The notes under the pieces were generated by a model, which saw only the letters and a list, made by a program, of their open reading frames with translations, ran no database searches and was not told where the DNA came from. The translations under genes were made by a program, and so were the position numbers. From Scedosporium boydii (taxonomy: Eukaryota > Ascomycota > Sordariomycetes > Microascales > Microascaceae): a stretch of DNA of 64,000 nucleotides. Below are positions 1 to 11,175 of this stretch, piece by piece (the stretch's first letter is position 1; every line of letters begins with the position of its first letter). Location of the stretch: positions 62,001-126,000 of the forward strand of contig NJFT01000036.1 in NCBI GenBank assembly GCA_002221725.1, read 5' to 3'.

Positions 1-346
1 GGCTCATGCAGGCTGCTTACGCCCTTGTCGCGGGGACAAGCCGTGATTCGTCTGCGATTCGTCTCAAGACGCCACTATTTCCTCTTCTGGACTGGTCGTG
101 GCTTTCATCCCGACGGATCATGCACACACTTAGGAGAAGTTGCTCCCCCAGCAAAATGCCATTCACGAAATTAGCGTGTGGATGTGTTGATGTTGGCTGC
201 TTATCCCCTGGACGCGGTAGTGTGCTCCTTCGATCCAAAAGCATTTGCAATGATACGAGTTGACGCATGTGGCTGGCTGGCTGATCTACCGAGCGTAGAT
301 GGAGTGTTTCAATGGCAAAGCTAGGACATTTGTTCGGAGGCAGGAG

Positions 347-354
347 TATATAAT
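347..354 (+). promoter_or_regulatory. TATA box of the SDR gene
   Basis: TATATAAT lies 116 bp upstream of the ATG at 463, a usual distance for a fungal promoter with a short 5' leader. The same octamer sits exactly 116 bp upstream of the GMC oxidoreductase ATG at 5330. Confidence 0.5.
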
Positions 355-462
355 GGAAGCCTACTCGGACAACACATCTTAGCTACCCGCACTTTACTCA
401 TTCTCGCCAATACTGGTGCTTCGTTAGCAGTTACAGAATTTTCCTTGTTTCAAACCACAGCC

Positions 463-1374
463 ATGGGCGGCACCAAGTTTCGCTCGGAGGACATTCCTGA
501 CCTCAGCGAGCAGGTCATCATTGTCACCGGAGGCAATGCCGGCCTTGGCCTCGAGACAATCCGCCAGCTCGGCCGGCATAATCCGGCACGAATCTACCTC
601 GGAGCCCGATCTCGCGCAAAGGCCGAAGCCGCCATCAACGAATTGAAAACCTCAAATCCCCAAATTGCTCCCATCTCTTTCCTCGAGCTCGACCTTGCCT
701 CTTTCGCGAGCGTCCGCGCCGCTGCGGAGACCTTCTCTCGGGCATAATCACGCCTCGATTTCCTCATGAATAATGCGGGCATTATGATGACGCCGGAGGG
801 CCTCACGAAGGAAGGCTACGAGATCCAGTTCGGAACTAATGTCATGGGCCCAGCTTTGTTTACCCACTGCCTCCTCCCAATACTGCAGAAAACCGCCAAG
901 ATCAACCCGCAGACACGGGTTGCTGTCCTCTCGTCGGCCTCAGAAAGAGTAGCACCCAAGGACGCCTACAAATTCGAAGAATTGAAGACAACCATGTCAG
1001 ATCGCAACACCACGGCCCGCTATTCCCTCTCGAAACTCGCCGACATCCACTGGACCAGCGGCATGGCTGAGCGGCACCCGGACGTCAAGTTCATCAGCGT
1101 CCACCCAGGTATGGTCGCGACGAACTTGCATCACGCTTCGACTGGGACGTTCCTACGGCCGTTTCTGTACACTGCGGTCAACTTGTTCGCGACACCGGTT
1201 GAAAAGGGAGCTCTTTCCCAGATTTGGGCGGCCGTGAGTTCGGATGCGAGGACGGGCGAATTTTATGGCCCCGTAGGGGTGGCGGGCAAAGGCTCTGCTC
1301 GGAGCAAGGATCGGGAGCTACAAGGAAGGTTGTTTACGTGGGTCGAGAAAGAGTTGGAAGGGCAGCGTCTATAG
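463..1374 (+). pseudogene. Short-chain dehydrogenase/reductase with an in-frame stop
   Basis: This is a classical SDR of the retinol-dehydrogenase/WW-oxidoreductase-like type, expected to be an NAD(P)-dependent oxidoreductase of unknown substrate. The start is the ATG at 463. The cofactor loop VTGGNAGLGLE sits near residue 25, the NNAG motif near 104, the catalytic Ser in VLSSAS near 160, YSLSK carries the Tyr and Lys near 187, and SVHPGMVATNL follows. About 303 residues match the family's usual length. A TAA at 745-747 interrupts the frame between the first motif block and MNNAGIM, and the same frame continues directly after it. I see no plausible intron that removes the stop. A one-base change (CAA, GAA or AAA to TAA) explains it; CAA to TAA would be a CpA to TpA transition. 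It could be a recent nonsense allele, a sequence error or a readthrough case. A TATA box lies upstream. Confidence 0.8.
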
Positions 1375-2348
1375 ACCTTGCGTTCCAAAGGGACCCTCTA
1401 GCAAGATATCGAGGAGGTCACAATAGAGTGCGGATATACGTTCAATCACATATTCAGTATTAATAAGATTCCTGGGGGGTTAAATCTATGCACTGGACCA
1501 TATTTGGCTTCTCCCGTTCAACTCAGTTCGGTGTGACGCGAGAAAGACGCTAAAAACAGTCTGCGACGTGGGGTTGCAAACTTGGACAATGTTGTACTCT
1601 ACCCTTCGTATCCTTGCGGTTGATGTTGATATGTAAAAGTATCAAGCCATAAACATGGCCTCTGTAGTCTGTAGGCTGTTAATTGCTCCAGAGTTCCGGC
1701 CCTCCTCGCCCTCCACGACAACCCAAGCTGCCTTAGACCCCTCTCAATGACATGCAGCCATCTTCGGCTTGATAGCAGTGGATTTGAAAGGGTCAGTGTC
1801 CCCCATTGAGAAGTCGGGATTCTTGAAAAGAACGCAAAGCCACCGCCACTGAAGTGAGAGAAAAGGGGAAAAAAGACCAGGAAAGCACCAGAATGTGCTG
1901 GTCTGAAAAACCCCTCAGTAACACTAAGAATTCCCGCCCGCCCATTGCGGAAATCCGGGATGCACAACACGGCATTGTCACACCTATGCTGCAGACCGGA
2001 TTCATGTGGCGTCCTCCGATTGGCCATATGAAGTCTGAGTGCTCTCTTCTCGACAAAAGTCTGCAATAAAACCACGCCAAGCGCATAAGCGTGCAGTAAA
2101 ACAATCTGTGATGTTACGCCGGGACGGAAGGAACACGCGGCCGCTTCAACACGAAGACGAGGGTAGTACGAGGGAGACAAAAGATCCTCCGTTGATACTT
2201 TTCCAGGATGCGTATTCCGCCCGAGGGATAATAAGGCTCCTGGGGCCCACTCCCAACCCATATTCAATAGAACCGTCGCTCTCTTCGACCGCCCAGCTGC
2301 CTCAACAAGGCTTCCCCATTATTCCACCTATCCTGAGAGACGATCAAC
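1375..2348. other. Intergenic, no gene recognised
   Basis: A 222-codon frame on the minus strand (1599-2267) has no recognisable motif and uncoding-like composition. The stretch holds the 3' end of the SDR gene and the promoter of the methyltransferase. Nothing else is supported. Confidence 0.4.
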
Positions 2349-3952
2349 ATGTCGACTGAAGAGAAGAAGTCTGATCAACAAGGACAGGCCCCTCCTCCCA
2401 CTTCGACACTTCCGGAGATCGCACCGATTTTGCCACCGGAACATTGGGCAGCAGCGGTGAGCCTCAGATTTTGGAGAAAGTTGCTCTGCCCTCTCTAATA
2501 CACATAGGATCACCCTCACGACGAGGATGCAGACTCCTCCGCCGGGGACGACCTTGCTAGCTCGACAGCTTCAATCGCATCGTCAATCCTGAAATATAGG
2601 ACCCTCCATGGACGCACTTATCACAGCGAGATTGGCAGCGCCCAGTACTGGTAATGGGTTTTTGTTTTGCTGCTAGCCCCAGACTACGTCTTGTCGAGCT
2701 TTCTTGAACAGCTAATCGAGGTGTCTTTTCCTCACGACTAGGGCTGCCAATGACGAACAACAGACGGATTCACTTGACATTCTGTAAGCCGTTTTCAGGA
2801 ACCCAAAGCATCTCGGGAGAGCAAGAACTTATCATTCATGCAGGCATCACCTCTTCTCTCTCGTCCTCGATGGCGAGCTCTTCTTGGCCCCTCTCAAGGA
2901 GCCGAAGGTTAGTATCTCTTACTGTAACAAGTTTCCATTGATTAACTGACGGCAATGCGCCGAATAGAAAGTTCTTGATGTTGGGACTGGAACTGGTGAG
3001 TGGGATATTGCGTGCTGGCCGTCATCCGTCAAGGGCTAACCTAATGCTCCCATGTAGGGATTTGGGCAATGTAAGAGACTCCCCGAATCCAAGAAGAGTG
3101 ACAATTTGATTCGACAAGTTCGCATTTTGACCTTCAAACTACTGCAGTGACTTCGCCGACCGTTTTCCCGAGTGTGAGGTGATTGGGACCGATGTTTCCC
3201 CTATACAACCGACATGGGTACCCCCGAATCTAAAATTGTAAGTCATTGTTGAACCCCTAGCAAAGTATCAGTGAGGCTAAATACTGAGCGTGCTATGTGT
3301 AAGTGAGATTGAGGACTGCACCCAAGAGTGGACCTTTCCAGAGGGAACATTCGACTTCATCCATATCCGGTACCTGTTGGGGAGCATTCCGGACTGGACC
3401 GGATTCTTCAAGCAAGCCTACAATGCCCTGAAACCGGGTGGCTATCTTGAGAGCTATGAAGGTTCGCCGAGAGTATACAGCGATGATGACACCCTTCCAC
3501 CGACAAGCGCCCTCTCGCAATGGACATCCCTATTCGTCGACGGTGGCCGAAAGATTGGACGTAGCTTTGATATCGTGGAAGAGAACACACAAAATACAGC
3601 CATGAAGGAGGCTGGGTTTGTGGACATCCAGGAAAAATGGTTCAAGGTACCCACCCCCTTAGGACTGAGGGACGGCAAAGTTCTTGACCTAACCATTTCT
3701 CCTGTTTATTAGGTTCCCGCTGGTGGCTGGCCTCGAGATTCGAAGCAAAAGGAGATTGGCACGTTCGCTGCCTATGCTGTTGACAGAGATATTGAAGGAT
3801 TCATTTTCTTCGTGAGCAATGTACAGGGTTGGTCAAAGGAGGAGGTCCGGGTATATGCAGCCCATCTTCGACGTGAGCTTCGCTCCCTTAAGCATCACAT
3901 TTGGTACTGGCAAAAGGCTGTGTGGGGCCGAAAGCCGGAAGTTCCCTCTTAG
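2349..3952 (+). CDS. LaeA-like SAM-dependent methyltransferase
   Basis: This is a class I SAM methyltransferase of the fungal LaeA/UMTA group; members act in the nucleus or cytoplasm, and some regulate secondary metabolism. The start is the ATG at 2349 ([13 protein letters not shown]). Nine exons can be chained: introns start near 2457, 2653, 2784, 2908, 2996, 3069, 3239 and 3647, and all joints keep frame. Exon 2 is acidic and Ser-rich, then comes [11 protein letters not shown], typical of the family. Motif I is [12 protein letters not shown], motif II is [10 protein letters not shown], and the segments FDFIHIRYL and ALKPGGYLE follow. It ends in [12 protein letters not shown] and a TAG at 3950. 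The two smallest exons (about 30 and 13 nt) code for motif I itself. Paralogous to the methyltransferase at 49603. The family is secure; substrate and target are unknown. Confidence 0.85.
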
Positions 3953-5213
3953 AGCCGGATGAAACTAGGTGTAGACCTGCGAAAGCGGTCGTTCCCAAAG
4001 CCGATTACCATAATAATGAGAGGAGGCGAAAACCCAACAGAAGATCCAAGTCTATATCGAGAACTAACGCTGCAGTTACCTGTGAACGATCGCTAGCCTA
4101 ATACAAGTCAGACCCGAGCCTTGGTATGAATTACTATCCTCTCAAACTGCAGCTCCTCAGGATGCGAGGCACTGCAGGTCTTCCAGCTACAGATGTCGCA
4201 TGGCCTGGCAGCTTAAAGTAGACAGTAGGCATATATAACCTGGATGGGGAAGCCCGACTCAAGGATCAAAAACTAATATACTCCCGGAGAAGCAACCTAC
4301 CAACATCGTCGATGGACCGCTCCTGATGATTCCATAGAGGGGCATGATGGGAGGGCCAAGTCCACGGAAATGATTTCCCTAAGTGATACTATCAAATCGA
4401 GGTAAAGAGACCGCCTGGGGGCGCCTGCAAAGCTTCGTAGTATGATTGATGGATAGGCCAGTGGATGTATACATCATCTTGGCCTCGCAGAGTCCTACTG
4501 ACAACCGAGACTTCCGATGATGGACTTGGCTTCTAGATATTTCCACCCACGGGCCGCTGCAATTTTTTCCCGTGCAAAATTGCGCGGTCTTCATGGATAT
4601 GGGTATGAAACGCACTCGTGATTTCGTTGGAAGGTCAACTTGGCAAGAGTGGAGAAAATGGATGGCGATCTTAATCCCCCCCGCCTTCGAGGTCGCCGAG
4701 GCCTGACGCCGAAGGCCGGTCCCTGCCCCGCGTTGCATTACATCGTATCTGCCGCGTGGGCGAGGAGATAGTTTACCCTCCGGAGAATATGGCACGAATG
4801 CGGCAAACCGGCCGGGGACTGAAGGTTACGTTTTCGCTGGGCCTGACTCTTGCGTCGACCGAGGCTAGAGGCACCAACACTGTGTCGCATTGCGTCGCAT
4901 TGTGTTGTTGCATTAGGTGCCTCCACCAGGATAGGGGTCAGCCTGCCAAGGAATCAGAAGGAAAAAGAATGAATAAAGAAGAAAAAAGGCTTTGCCAGAA
5001 TGGCGGTGCATGACTAACGGCGCTTTTAGGGGGCGGTGAACAACAAGACAGAGTGCATTTCAAATTGAGGAGAGCCGCAATCTTAAACGGGCCGTTCAAG
5101 GGTTCTATTAGATTGCGGCTCCCTAACTCGATTGAGAATGGTCAATGACAAATTGTCGATAGGATCTCCGTTCCAGTTGTCTATCCCGAGGCTCGAAGAC
5201 CACATGGGGATCG
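3953..5213. other. Intergenic, no gene recognised
   Basis: Frames up to 138 codons occur on both strands (for example 4379-4795 minus) but show no motif. The right end holds the inverted repeat described at 5072-5121. I see no RNA gene. Confidence 0.4.
5072..5121. promoter_or_regulatory. Nested inverted repeat with a CGG-N-CCG site
   Basis: GAGCCGCAATCT (5072-5083) and its exact reverse complement AGATTGCGGCTC (5110-5121) are 26 bp apart. Between them lies AACGGGCCGTT (about 5086-5096), itself a near-palindrome containing CGG-N1-CCG, the half-site arrangement used by Zn2Cys6 regulators. The block is about 210-260 bp upstream of the GMC oxidoreductase start and could be an operator. Binding by either local zinc-cluster protein is only inference. 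Confidence 0.4.
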
Positions 5214-5221
5214 TATATAAT
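5214..5221 (+). promoter_or_regulatory. TATA box of the GMC oxidoreductase
   Basis: TATATAAT is found 116 bp upstream of the ATG at 5330. Confidence 0.5.
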
Positions 5222-5329
5222 AGATTAATATCGGGGGGTGCTGCCTGTCCATAGAGAACTGCGACGCTGGGGCTCACCATCCATTCTTTATCCTGCTCTC
5301 TTCACTCGTTGGTAACACCCAGTCTCGCC

Positions 5330-7258
5330 ATGCTACTCCGTTACTCTCTCGGCTGGCTCGGTGCCTTTGCATCGCTAGCCACAGCCGTAGAGCTTACCGG
5401 CTATGAGTACATTGTTGTCGGTTCCGGCGCTGGCGGAGGGCCTTTGGCTGCCCGTCTCGCCCTCGCTGGCCACAAGACGCTTCTCATCGAGGCAGGCGAC
5501 GACCAAGGCAACAACCTCAACTACACCGTCCCTGCGTACTCTGCACGATCCTCCGAAGATGACTCCATGGCATGGAACTTCTTCGTCCGCCACTATGCAG
5601 ACCCGGAGCGGCAAGCCCGAGACTTCAAGACGAGCTACACTACGCCAGATGGGGACGAGTACACCGGACTTAACCCGCCGCCGGGTTCCGTCATGAAGGG
5701 CACTTTGTACCCGCGGACGGGAACTCTCGGCGGCTGCACGGCTCACAACGCCCTCATTGCCGTCTACCCTCACCAGTCCGACTTTGAGGATATCGCAGCC
5801 TTGACGGGCGACAACTCGTGGTCTGCCGAGAACATGCGCAAGTACTACGTTCGGATGGAGGAGAACCGCTACTCACTCCCTGGCATCCCTGGTCACGGCT
5901 ACGATGGCTGGCTTGCGACGGAGACCGCTCCTCTCAGCATCCCGCTCGGTGATCCGCAGCTCCTCAGTATGCTGACCGGTGGTGCTGTCGCCTTGAGTAC
6001 TCGGACGAAGACACTCATCGACCTCGATACTCTGATCGCGGGCGATATTAATTCCGATTCCAAGACGCGTGACTCCACGCCTGGATATTACCAAATCCCG
6101 CTCTCGAGCAAGGAGGCTCACCGCGTTGGCCCTCGCGAGTCCGTTGTAGCGGTCCGTGATGCCGTTAATGACGATGGCTCTAAGAAGTTCCCGCTTGACG
6201 TGCGCACCGACTGCTATGTTACCAACGTCATTTTCGACGAGACGGTCTCCCCGCCTCGTGCCATTGGCGTCAATTTCCTCGATGGCAAATATCTCTATCG
6301 CGCCAGCCCTCTCGCCAGTTCCGGCAACAACGGCACTCCAGGCTCTGCCAAGGCTTCCGAAGAGGTCATCATCGCTGGAGGTGTCTACAACTCCCCCCAG
6401 ATCCTCAAGCTGAGCGGCGTCGGTCCCGCCGAGGAACTTCAGCGCTTCGGCATTCCAGTCGTCGTGGACCTTCCCGGCGTTGGCACCAACCTTCAGGATC
6501 ACTACGAGATCTCGGTCCAGGGCCGCGCTCCCCTCAATTTCTCTGCCCTTCACGGATGCACTTTCGGCCTCGGCGACGAGGACGCCTGCTTGGATCGGTG
6601 GAACTCGCCCCTGCTCGGCGACCACGGCATCTACTCGTCGTCTGGCTTGGCTGCTGCCATGCTTTACAAGAGCGAGGCCTCGACTAATGGCGAGTTTGAC
6701 ATTTTCGCTTTCGGTGGCCCTGTCAACTTCCGTGGGTATTTCCCCCAGTACAGCATCAATGCCACGATCGAGCACGACTGGTTCACCTGGGCCATTCTCA
6801 AGGCGCACCCGCGCAACACGGCGGGGTCTGTCACTCTCCGCTCCGCTGATCCGCTCGATGTCCCCGACATCGTGTTCAACTACTTCGACACCGGTTCTGG
6901 TGATGCCTCTGCCGACCTTCAGGCCTTGGCCGAGGCTGTCGGACTCGCCCGTGAATCATTTGCCAGCCAGCTCGTCCCGGTGAGCGAAGTTTTGCCAGGG
7001 AGCGACGTTGTGTCCCAGGAAGATATTGAGACGTACGTCAAGGATACAGCGTGGGGTCATCACGCATCGTCTACCTGCCCAATTGGCGCGGACGATGACC
7101 CCATGGCTGTGCTCGACTCTAACTTCCGAGTCCGTGGTGTGGCTGGTCTGCGTGTCGTCGACGCCTCCGTCTACCCTCGTATTCCTGGTACCTTTACCGC
7201 CGTGTCTACTTTTATGGTAGCTGAGAAGGCTGCTGATGTTATTTTGGGCGTGGAGTGA
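5330..7258 (+). CDS. GMC-family FAD oxidoreductase, probably secreted
   Basis: A single-exon, 642-residue glucose-methanol-choline oxidoreductase. Family members oxidise alcohols, sugars or aryl alcohols with FAD. The ATG at 5330 is chosen because it opens a typical signal peptide (LLRYSLGWLGAFASLATA); seven in-frame codons upstream begin only with TTG. The Rossmann FAD motif VVGSGAGGGPLAARLA begins near residue 29, the GMC signature-1 region contains GTLGGCTAHNAL, and signature 2 is in SPQILKLSGVGP. The C-terminal active-site block has WGHHASSTCPIG, whose first His is the expected catalytic base, and ends with YPRIPGTFTAVSTFM. The usual second catalytic His/Asn is not obvious in that block, which fits the PRIPG subgroup rather than classical glucose oxidases. 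Substrate cannot be told. The strong TATA box and nearby palindrome suggest regulated expression. Confidence 0.88.
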   Translation: MLLRYSLGWLGAFASLATAVELTGYEYIVVGSGAGGGPLAARLALAGHKTLLIEAGDDQGNNLNYTVPAYSARSSEDDSMAWNFFVRHYADPERQARDFKTSYTTPDGDEYTGLNPPPGSVMKGTLYPRTGTLGGCTAHNALIAVYPHQSDFEDIAALTGDNSWSAENMRKYYVRMEENRYSLPGIPGHGYDGWLATETAPLSIPLGDPQLLSMLTGGAVALSTRTKTLIDLDTLIAGDINSDSKTRDSTPGYYQIPLSSKEAHRVGPRESVVAVRDAVNDDGSKKFPLDVRTDCYVTNVIFDETVSPPRAIGVNFLDGKYLYRASPLASSGNNGTPGSAKASEEVIIAGGVYNSPQILKLSGVGPAEELQRFGIPVVVDLPGVGTNLQDHYEISVQGRAPLNFSALHGCTFGLGDEDACLDRWNSPLLGDHGIYSSSGLAAAMLYKSEASTNGEFDIFAFGGPVNFRGYFPQYSINATIEHDWFTWAILKAHPRNTAGSVTLRSADPLDVPDIVFNYFDTGSGDASADLQALAEAVGLARESFASQLVPVSEVLPGSDVVSQEDIETYVKDTAWGHHASSTCPIGADDDPMAVLDSNFRVRGVAGLRVVDASVYPRIPGTFTAVSTFMVAEKAADVILGVE

Positions 7259-9243
7259 TTTGTAGTCTCGCCAAGCGTGACCGGGGCCGGGTGGATTGAG
7301 AAGGAGACGGAAATATTTCTGACTTAGTATGTAATAATAAATGAGACCGTCATCGGTTTTATTGCGTTTCACGGATGCCATGATACCTATTCTACATGAA
7401 GATCTATCAATCGCAAGTGCCCCTCGTCTCCCTTTCCCATGAGGCAAAGCTAGATCAATCCAATCCCCTAAAACTCAAATGGAAGAACACGCGAAGTAAG
7501 TCGGAGTTAACACTCTTCTGCCGTTAATACCTGGTGGGGAATGGCAATAGCACCAGACAATCTCTCGAGTTCGCAGGTGGAGCTGTACTAGACCCGTCAT
7601 CTAATCTCTCCCGGCGACGCCGGCCCAAGTTTATTACTTCACGTCTCATCTTAAGGGGTAAGGACTCTAATGCTCATTGTGCCTCACTGAGTTCAGAGGT
7701 CTTCTATTCGGGGGTCCCAGCTATCAAGTTCTGTCTATAGTGATGATGGTGAAGATTCGCATGGGGAATGCTATCACAACCCCCCGTCGACACCTCCAAC
7801 CCATCACATGATCTCTTGTTTCATACAGACAAAACGTTTTCTATTCTATCCCCGAAATGCCTGCCATTGCCGACCCATCCAGGCAGATTATGCGGGAAAA
7901 GGTGATACCCGCATGGGCAGGACCTACGGAGTAGGGGCAAGTCGACTTGTCCCCGAAACCTGGAGAGTGGACCAGCGATGCCGTGGAAGTGGAGAGAGTG
8001 GAGAGAGTGTAGATCTCTATCTGGCAGATGTCAACGGAGTAGAATTCCCCTACCGAGTTTACTTCGTAGTTAAGACACGACTCACACGAGCTAAAGGAGA
8101 TAAGCATATCACATCAACCTCGGACTAATATAGACTAGTACGCAGTAGTCGAGACTGGGGGTGGCGTTTAATCCAACGTCGTCAGGCAATGTCACTGTCC
8201 CAGTCCCCTTTGAGTCTCGGGGTCTTTCAATATTGGCTAGAACAGGGGGAAAAGCCGAGAACCCCGTACGCTACACCTCCAGTGTATACGAAGTATTAGT
8301 GTACGGAGTACGGCAGTTCGCCTGCCTCACTCAACCTCAAGCTGGCATTTGAGGAAAGGATGAATGTCGTCATGTGAAACCGTCGAAGCCAGCCCCTGCA
8401 GGTGCTGGTATCATGGTCGGATTGTCATCGAGTTAGTTTATATGTATGAAGTAGACGCTTTGATGGGGAGAAAGAGGCTGGCATGTCGAGTGAAGGTTTG
8501 GCACAGACGCAAATACCTTTGTAGAATATGGCGAAAAATTTCCGCAGAAATTTTCTTCATCACACCCTTCTTGGAACACACCAAACGCCCCATCAACCCA
8601 CCTGAATCGGGCGTCTCTCCCTCTTTGGGTCTAAGCTCCATTCAACACCATCATCCAACCCCGCATCGGAGCAGCTAACCAAACATGGACAGTGACCAGG
8701 GGACAATAAGACCGAGCGAGCTAATAGAAACGGTCACATTATGTACGAATGCTGCAAGGCTAGTTAAACCTACCACCCATGAGTGTGCAAAAGCATATGC
8801 AGAGTACCAAGTAGATGCCGAAGACCCAGAAACTGGGTTTCAACGTTGATCTGCGAGCTACAAAGTTGCAGTGTACCCGCCCGATCCACATGCAAACATT
8901 TGACATTTTTCATGATTCTCAGGAGCACGGTCCTTCTATTTACTCTGTGCGAAGCAGGCAGGCTCTTAATGCGTTGCTATAAACCCTGGAAACCCTGGAA
9001 ACAACCTGACATGATGGGGGCCGTTCGCTGCCACATTTAGACTGGTGCAGGGTCGCTCTCTGACACTTTGACGGATACAACTGCCGCCGTAATGGCATAT
9101 AGTCTGCCCTACGCGCATGTGATTGTAACTTGTTGTCCTTTGAAAAACTGCCAGGCCGGCTCGAACGCCCTTTCGTCGGATGGCCTGGGGGGTTTGAGAT
9201 TCAATTTCGCGGGATTGCGGCCAGAACCAAGCAAATTTTCACG
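7259..9243. other. Intergenic, no gene recognised
   Basis: Nearly 2 kb without a supported gene. Frames of up to 106 codons lack motifs. Several copies of a short ACGGAGTA word occur (near 7926, 8036 and 8303). The last few hundred bases should contain the promoter of the PTH11-like gene. Confidence 0.4.
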
Positions 9244-10784
9244 ATGACCGACAACATCCCAAACCGCGGCCCTGAACTCCTCGGAGTTAACTGGTTCTTT
9301 GCCATATCGGCCTTGTTGGCCGTGCTGATGAGATGCTATGTTCGCATCGGCATTGTTAAGAAGTTTGGTCTCGACGACTGGATGATGGCAGCTGCTACGG
9401 TATGTGAAGGTTTCTATGGCCTTTACCCTTTTTCAACCACACAAGCAATAGTCGGGAAGGCGGCGGGATACAAGCCCGTCTCCGCACTTCTTCATGCTAA
9501 CAGGAAGCCCCTCTAGATATCATTTGAATTATACTGCTCCTTCTCCAATGCTGGTGTGTACACCGGCGGCACTGGCCGCCATCATGCTGATCTCAACGAC
9601 GGCCAAATTCTGAGGGCGATGAGGGTGAGTCCTGCGCTATCTATCTGGGCTTGGCTATTCAAGATTCGATGTGCCTAATTACTAGGGCTTATAGTTTTGG
9701 TGGCTTTGTTACTTGTCCTACGCGATGACCATGATTCTAGCCAAGGTATCAATCGCCGTTTTCCTCCTTCGAATTGTCGTGAAGAGGACCCACGTTTGGA
9801 CCATCTACGTCGCCATGACCCTCACCGTTCTTGCCGGCGTCATCTTCTTCTTCGTCACCCTCTTCCAATGCCACCCCATCTCGTACTTCTGGAACCGCGG
9901 TCAAGATGGCAAGTGTCTCAATACCGACATTGTCATCGCGCTCGCTTTCGTGTACAGCGTCTTTGCGGTTATTTCCGATTTCACGTTTGCGCTTCTTCCG
10001 ATCTTCCTCGTCTGGAGCTTGAAAATGGAGCGAAGGGCTAAATTGGCTTTGATCCCTCTTCTGTGCATGGGTTGCATGTAAGTCTGGCAGTACCGACTCG
10101 CCACCTGATGGATTGGGAGTTTCTGATGAACCCGCGGGGGAGGCTAACGACAAGCGAATATAGTGCAAGCTCTGGAGTCGTCGTGCGGTTCGCCTATCTA
10201 AAGAAGCTTAAGAGCCCTGACTTCTTATGTACGTGCTCATATCGCCGAAGAGCTAACAAACCAAATCGGGGGCCCGGAGAAATTTGGAATATATCTTACT
10301 AATGTCTATCTTTCTTCTACTACTAGGGGACACACTTGATACAGCGATCTGGAGCACCGTCGAAGAAGGACTAGCAATCACCGCTGGATCCCTAGCAACG
10401 CTTCGCCCTCTGCTTCGCATCATCGCCTACAGGTTTGGTTGGAGCACCCCATCTTCATACGCACATCCACTCTCTGGGCAGAACCCGGACAGAAACCCAG
10501 CGTCTCGCCTGACAGCGGGGAGTCGCGGCGCATCCGACCTTCTGGGTATGTCACCCATCCAGAAAAAAGGCGGCTACGGTTGGGAGAGAGAAGTGCCGGC
10601 TGGGTCCGACATGACCGGCGAGGATCAGTACGGTTGCGTCGTCTCCGTAAAGGCCGAAAGAAATGCGGCTCCGACGGATCCTAATGGCATTGTCGTTCAT
10701 CACAGCCAGACGGTGCACCGCACGTTTTATGCTAGCGAAAGTGAGGAGCGGTTGGCCCAAACGGAGGATGGAAATTCGAGATGA
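9244..10784 (+). CDS. PTH11-like rhodopsin-fold integral membrane protein
   Basis: A fungal seven-helix protein of the PTH11/SAT4 rhodopsin-domain family; members sit in the plasma membrane and some sense surface or host cues. The start is the ATG at 9244 (MTDNIPNRGPELLGVNWFF). Five exons, 9244-9399, 9517-9624, 9695-10077, 10164-10228 and 10327-10784, join in frame to give 389 residues. Family hallmarks visible are LDDWMMAAAT after helix 2, GTGRHHADL in the first extracellular loop, FWWLCYLSYAMTMILAK, CHPISYFWN, and AIWSTVEEGLAITAGSLATLRPLLR before the cytoplasmic tail. The roughly 115-residue tail is hydrophilic and ends EERLAQTEDGNSR. The ligand is unknown. Confidence 0.85.
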
Positions 10785-11175
10785 GACTGGAATTACTTTA
10801 ATACTAATCAATTTAACATGACCGTTTTATATTCGACAGTAGGGAAAGTGGTTGACCCCTTCGCCGCCTCAAACAACAGAAAGTGATGTCCATTTTCCAT
10901 TTTCCTGTCCCTACCCTATTATTGAGGCTCATCCGCCACTCTCAGTCTTATCTGGACCAACTTCTGCATGATGCAACACCGCCTGATGGCTATGCCGGTT
11001 GGCCTGCTGCATGAAGCACACAAATGTTGAGGAGTGAAATGCCCCATGCATTACGCGACTCACTGGGCAAACGGCTGCCCGTGTTTGATAATAATTGACG
11101 TGATGGTGCCCAATCCTCCATCTCTCTTTCTCCCTCTTCGCCTCTCTCCTGAATCAAGCCCCGAACCCGGTCCCA
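10785..11175. other. Intergenic between PTH11-like and MYND genes
   Basis: About 390 bp with no gene. It should hold the terminator of the left gene and the promoter of the right one. No clear TATA box seen. Confidence 0.4.

Noticed and set aside
1599..2267. 222-codon frame on the minus strand
   Set aside because: No motif, repeated Arg/Ser/Cys-rich composition in all frames, and no clear start context. Probably chance in GC-rich DNA.
5873..6808. 311-codon frame antisense to the GMC oxidoreductase
   Set aside because: It is the shadow of the codon pattern of the real gene; its sequence is a low-information Val/Asp/Arg mixture.
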